Shown here: positions 59,501 to 64,000 of the stretch, one piece after another | How the letters are laid out: every line of letters starts with the position of its first letter | Position numbering within the stretch: position 1 is the first letter of the stretch | From: Siphonodentalium dalli | Taxonomy: Eukaryota; Mollusca; Scaphopoda; Gadilida; Siphonodentaliidae | DNA: 64,000 nt | NCBI GenBank assembly: GCA_032622095.1 | Contig: CP136063.1 | Location: forward strand, 209,607,934-209,671,933 | Reading direction: 5' to 3' | Position numbers and translations under genes: made by a program | Notes under the pieces: generated by a model | What the model was told of the DNA's origin: nothing | The model's database searches: none | What the model saw: only the letters and a program-made list of their open reading frames with translations

Positions 59501-62178
59501 TGGGGTCATTCGGCCTAAAAACATTGCCGTTGGCAGCCATCTTGGATTTCAAGATTCAATCCATTGGCGCGGGCTACAGATCGTACTGTTCGCCTGATCA
59601 TCATGAAATTTGTCATTGATGTTAATAATGACATGTAGATGGGAACGAGTGATTTTGGTGTCGCTCGGCCAAAAAACATGGCCGCCAGCAGCCATCTTGT
59701 ATTTTACTCTTTGCATGACTAAATCCTTTGGCGCGGGCTACAGGTCGTACCTTTGGTCTGATCTTTATGAAATTTGTCATGAATGTTGACATTGACATGT
59801 AGATGGGAACGAGTCATTTTGGGGTTATTCGGCCAAAAAACATGGCCGCTGGCAGCCATCTTGGATTTCAAGATTCAATCCATTGGCGCGGGCTACAGGT
59901 CGTACTGTTCGTCTGATCATCATGAAATTTGTCATTGATGTTAATAATGACATGTAGATGGGAACGAGTGATTTTGGGGTCGTTCGGCCAAAAAACATGG
60001 CTGCCAGCAGCCATCTTGGATTTTACTCTTTGCATGACTAAATCCTTTGGCGCGGGCTACAGGTCGTTGTGTTGGTCGGAAGTTTATGAAATTTGTCATG
60101 GATGTTAACACTGACATGTAGATGGGAACGAGTGATTTTGGAGTCGTTCGGCCAAAAAACATGGCCGCCATCTTGGATTTTACTCTTTGCATGACTAAAT
60201 CCTTTGGCGCGGGCTATAGGTTGCCTTTGGTCTAATCTTTATAAAATTTGTCATGAACGTTGACATTGACATGTAGATGGGAACGAATCATTGTCGGGTC
60301 ATTCGGCCAAAAAACATGGCTGCTGGCGGCCATCTTGGATTTCAAAATTCAATCCATTGGCGCGGGCTACAGGTCGTACTGTTCGTCTGATCATCATGAA
60401 ATTTGTCATGAATGATAACAATGACATGTAGATGGGATCGAGTCGTTATGGGGTCATTTGGTCAAAAAACATGGCCGCCAGCAGCCATCTTGGATTTTAC
60501 TCTTTGCATGACTAAATCCTTTGGTGCGGGCTACAGGTCGTAGCTTTGGTCAAATGGTCATGAAATTTGTCATTAATTATAACAATGACATGTAGATGGG
60601 AACGAGTCGTTTTGGGGTCATTCGGTCAAAAAACATTGCCACCAGCATTTTACTTTTTGCATGACTAAATCCTTTGGCGTGGGCTACAGGTCATACCTTT
60701 GGTCTGATATTTATTAAATTTGTCATGAATGTTGACATTGACATGTAGATGGGAACGAATCATTGTGGGGTCATTCGGCCAAAAAACATGGCTGCCAGCG
60801 GCCATCTTGGATTTTAAAATTCAATCCATTGGCGCGGTCTACAGGTCGTACTGTTCGTCTGATCATCATGAAATTTGTATGTCGTAGCTTTGGTCAGATC
60901 TTCATAAAATTTGTCATGGATGTTAACAATTATACGTAGATGGGAACGAGTTCTTTTGGGTTCAATTGGCCAAAAAAAATGGCCACCAGCAGCCATCTTG
61001 TATTTTACTCTTTGCATCACTAAATCCTTTGGCGCATGTTAGACATTTCAATTAGCACCTTTCCTATTCCTCCATTTACTGTCAACCATTAAATTATTCC
61101 CCTACCTAAGTTGAGCTACAGTGTCATTGACACTTTCATTGATTTTACTCTTCGCATGACTAAATCCTTTGGCGCGGGCTGCAGGTCGTAGCTTTAGTCG
61201 GATCTTCATGAAATTTATCATGGATGTTAACAATGACATGTAGATGGGAACGAGTCATCTTGGGATAGCTCGGCCAAAAAACATGGCCGCCAGCAGCCAT
61301 CTTGGATTTTACTCTTTGCATGACTAAATCCTTTGGCGCGGGCTACAGGTCGTAGCTTTGGTCTGATCATCATGAAATTTGTCTTGGATGTTAATATTGA
61401 TATGTAGATGGGAACGAGTCATTTTGGGGTCGTTTGGCTAAAAAACATGGCCGCCAGCAGCCATCTTGTATTTTACTCTTTGCATGACTAAATCCTTTGG
61501 CGCTGGCTACAGGTCGTAGCTTTGATCGGAACTTCATGAAATTTGTCATGGATATTAATATTGATATGTAGATGGGAACGAGTCATTTTGGGGTCGTTTG
61601 GCCGAAAAACATGGCCGCCAGCAGCCATCTTGGATTTTACTCTTTGGATGACTAAATCCATTGGCGCGGGCTACAGGTCGTACTGTTCGTCTGATCATGA
61701 AATGTGTTATGGATGTTAACAATGACATGTAGATGGGAACGAGTCCTTTTGGGGTCATTCAGCCTAAAAACATGGCCGCCAGCAGCCATCTTGGATTTTA
61801 CTCTTTCCATGACTAAATCCTTTGGCACATGCTACAGGTCTTACCTTTGGTCAGATCATTATGAGATTTGTAAAGACTGTTGACATTGACATGTACATAG
61901 ATGGGAATGAGTCATTTTGAGGTAATTCGGAAAAAAACATGGCTGCCGGTGGCCATTTTAGAATTTACTCTTTGCATCACTAAATCCTTTGGCGCACCAT
62001 AATCACCTCATCCCTGATCCGATGATTATAAAACTTGTCATGAATGTTGATATGGACATGTACATCTTGTCTTAATTAGACATTTCAATTAGCACCTTTC
62101 CTATTCCTCCATTTACTGTCAACCATTAAATTATTCCCCTACCTAAGTTGAGCTACAGTGTCATTGACACTTTCATAT
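56542..62178 (+). mobile_element. Helentron-like element expanded into a higher-order tandem array
   Basis: The 5' tip agctcaacttacttgtaagt...gagct is followed by (gtgtccgt)n and then about 30 monomers of about 160 bp. Minus-strand copies of one open frame fall at 57371, 57854, 58656, 59139 and 59941, with spacings 483 and 802 alternating, so the higher-order period is 1285 bp (eight monomers). Two near-identical 3' ends are present, about 61034-61140 and 62073-62178. The repeated 73-codon frames are stop-free repeats with no known domain. Confidence 0.75.
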
Positions 62179-63152
62179 TGAATGTGCGATGCATTTAATT
62201 GTTTTCACAAACCACCATTAACTTTTATTTCATGTAATTTCCAACCAAATGGCCACCCATAAAAGTGATCTTTTTGACATTTTTATTGTTATATAATATG
62301 CTTGGTTTGGTCTCTGGATAGTACAGATTGCATCATGGGGTGTACTTGTAGTAGTATTCTTTGTAGGTATCTATAAAACGTTCCACCTCCAGACATAGGT
62401 CATACTGGAAATCCCTTAAAACATTGTTTACATGAAAATGGTGATGTCTTGGATTGATTGAAGATGGAAAATATCCATGTGACCATTAATTGAATTTTAT
62501 AAAAATATTTACGATTTTGAGATATCATATGTCCTACAATAGCCAGTCTAATTAAGCGCCCATTGATTTATTTATTGGTTTGAATTAGATTTCTATTAAA
62601 ACGGGATAGACTTATATTAAATGTGCAATGCATGTAATTGTTTTCACAAACCGCCATTAACTTTTATTTTATGTAATATCCGACCGAATGGCCGCCCATA
62701 TACTTTAATCATAGTTTTAGAAGGGAAATTTTGTGAACAGCCTTCTCAGCAAATACACAAATTGAGTATAAATTAATAACTACTATAAAAAGTACATGAT
62801 CTGAACTAGTCAATTCAATTGAGTTTACCAAATCTCAACATAATGTTAAGTGTACATACATGTATCTTATTAGTTGAAAGGTTTAATGAGTATCATAGTT
62901 CTTTCTCAGATTTAGATCCAATTTCCAAATATGGATTGAGTCTCTTTGTAATGAAATCTAGTACCAAATATAGTCGCCGTTAAGATTGATCTTTATGAAT
63001 ATTAGACGAGAATTCAGATGACCAGTTGAAGTTGGCCGTTCATAAGGCAAAAAAAAAGAAGATTGTATGTTAACGCTAACGGATCGAAAAAATTAGGGTA
63101 GGTAGGTAGGGAAAATTTATTATTTTATTTTATTTTGATATTTTTTATCCAG
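62179..63152 (+). other. End of intron 8, AT-rich, with an 81-bp direct repeat
   Basis: 62187-62267 and 62620-62700 (gcatttaattgttttcacaa ... ggccacccata) are about 90% alike. No gene is seen. The tract aaattagggtaggtaggtagg at 63090 resembles the one near 17496. Confidence 0.5.
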
Positions 63153-63281
63153 CTGCAGAAATATTGAACTATCTCAACCGAAGTGACATACAATGCCAAC
63201 CTGTGTTGTGGGGAAAGTATTGCTTGATCAACACAGTGGAAATGTACATTAAGATTGATAAGATTGATACTTCATGCTTAA
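63153..63281 (+). CDS. Exon 9 of the uncharacterised host gene (3' end uncertain)
   Basis: The acceptor is gatattttttatccag. Two bases complete the codon left by exon 8, then AEILNYLNRSDIQCQPVLWG and KYCLINTVEMYIKIDKID follow. A possible donor is TTAA|GTATGT at 63281/63282. If it is not used the frame ends at a TGA at 63344-63346, giving a terminal exon. The 'VLW.KYCLINTVEMYI' helix fits the 'V...W..T...R...I' position that follows the basic helix in the same family, which supports this exon despite the long intron. Confidence 0.55.
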
Positions 63282-63346
63282 GTATGTTTTTTAATATTCA
63301 CATACCACATTTTCATAAATTGTCTATAAACTTGGTACGAAATTGA

Positions 63347-63740
63347 TGTCACTAACTTTTTATAAGAATTTTACCAATAATACCGCCATTATACCGTACT
63401 TGTATTGTGACTACTACATCCCATTGTCTGGGGGTAGCCAGTACACCCAATGAGCATGCCTGGTTTTTGGAAACAGTAGCTATACCCCTAACATATGTGG
63501 TGACACACCCACCATGTCTGTTGATAGTGTTCCATAAGTCCCAAACAAGACATAAAGCAGGCATGAGATCCACTCTCAGGAAATTAAAACTGCAAAAAGT
63601 ATGTCCATCAATCCACAACCCATCACACACCTGGGGCTTTTGAAACGGCTGTCACTTCATGGTCACTTTTCACAGGGATATGTTAGAAAACCATGTGTTT
63701 TGCACACTAATGTAATGATCATCAATATTTATGAGCATTA
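63347..63740. other. No assignable feature
   Basis: Overlapping open frames of 78 (plus) and 92 (minus) codons exist at 63352-63643. Neither has splice sites or a family I recognise, and each is partly the mirror of the other. Confidence 0.4.
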
Positions 63741-64000
63741 TTAGCTCAACTTACTTTGTAAGTTTGAGCTATTGCCATGGGTTGGCGTCCGTCGTCCGTG
63801 TGTCTGTGTGTCCGTGTGTCCGTCAACAATTTTCTTTGGCGCTCGCTACAGGTTGTACCTTTGGTCTGATCTTTATGAAATTTGTCATGAATGTTGACAT
63901 TGACATGTAGATGGGAACGAGTCATTTTGGGGTCATTCGGCCAAAAAACATGGCCGCTGGCGGCCAGTTTGGATTTCAAAATTAAATCCATTGGCGCGGT
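63741..64000 (+). mobile_element. 5' end of another Helentron-like element, cut by the window
   Basis: ttattagctcaacttactttgtaagtttgagct and (gtgtccgt)n are followed by the first 160-bp core unit. It is the same family as 56542-62178. Confidence 0.75.

Noticed and set aside
56888-61758. Repeated minus-strand frames of about 73 codons (MFFGRTTPKSLVPIYM...) as a protein family
   Set aside because: They follow the 160-bp monomer exactly and change wherever the monomer changes. They end at arbitrary points and have no domain, so they are stop-free repeat artefacts.

Overview
This is nuclear DNA of an animal, most likely a marine invertebrate and probably a mollusc or another lophotrochozoan. The case rests on a multi-exon gene with GT-AG introns, dense layers of DNA transposons, a DIRS-type retrotransposon, and tandem-core elements that open with a hairpin followed by a (GTCY)n tract, a style common in mollusc genomes. 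No species can be named. Almost every open frame that lacks splice sites here is repeat-derived.

Host gene: nine plus-strand coding exons (4974-5491, 15277-15330, 21393-21443, 21793-21815, 22044-22101, 24502-24641, 37668-37734, 41090-41249, 63153-about 63281) have good splice sites and agree in phase at all eight junctions. They give about 400 codons of one uncharacterised gene. The central part resembles, from memory, a SAMD3-like family of uncharacterised invertebrate proteins. Earlier exons lie outside the window. The introns reach 22 kb and hold nearly everything else.

Layout: 1-4520 is a minus-strand DIRS-like retrotransposon (gag plus a frameshifted RT/RNase H). 5541-6694 holds two abutting Helitron-like elements. 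6922-11941 is a hAT-like element with three further elements nested inside. 12.2-19.4 kb carries a hAT element, TTAA-flanked palindromic MITEs and TA-flanked foldback MITEs. 19431-20690 holds two more abutting Helitron-like elements, followed by a tRNA-type SINE. 22-27.6 kb is hairpin/(GTCY)n tandem-core repeats. 28.1-34.6 kb is a complex of inverted repeats with LINE-like fragments and a degenerate minisatellite. 34.7-43.6 kb has more MITEs, three hAT-like elements with perfect 8-bp duplications, and a 730-bp foldback whose arms each carry a hammerhead-ribozyme-like motif. 44.7-62.2 kb is a 58/44-bp minisatellite broken by three hairpin-type elements. One of these holds a second DIRS-like element with recognisable inverted ends and an internal complementary region, which itself holds a hAT element. 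Another has become an array of about 160-bp monomers with a 1285-bp higher-order period.

The most notable points are the phase-consistent gene stretched over 58 kb, the DIRS circle-junction sequence, repeated insertion at one point of a minisatellite unit, one 69-bp palindrome shared by two MITE families, and the hammerhead-like motifs. All homology statements come from reading the sequence and from general knowledge of these families; no search was run.
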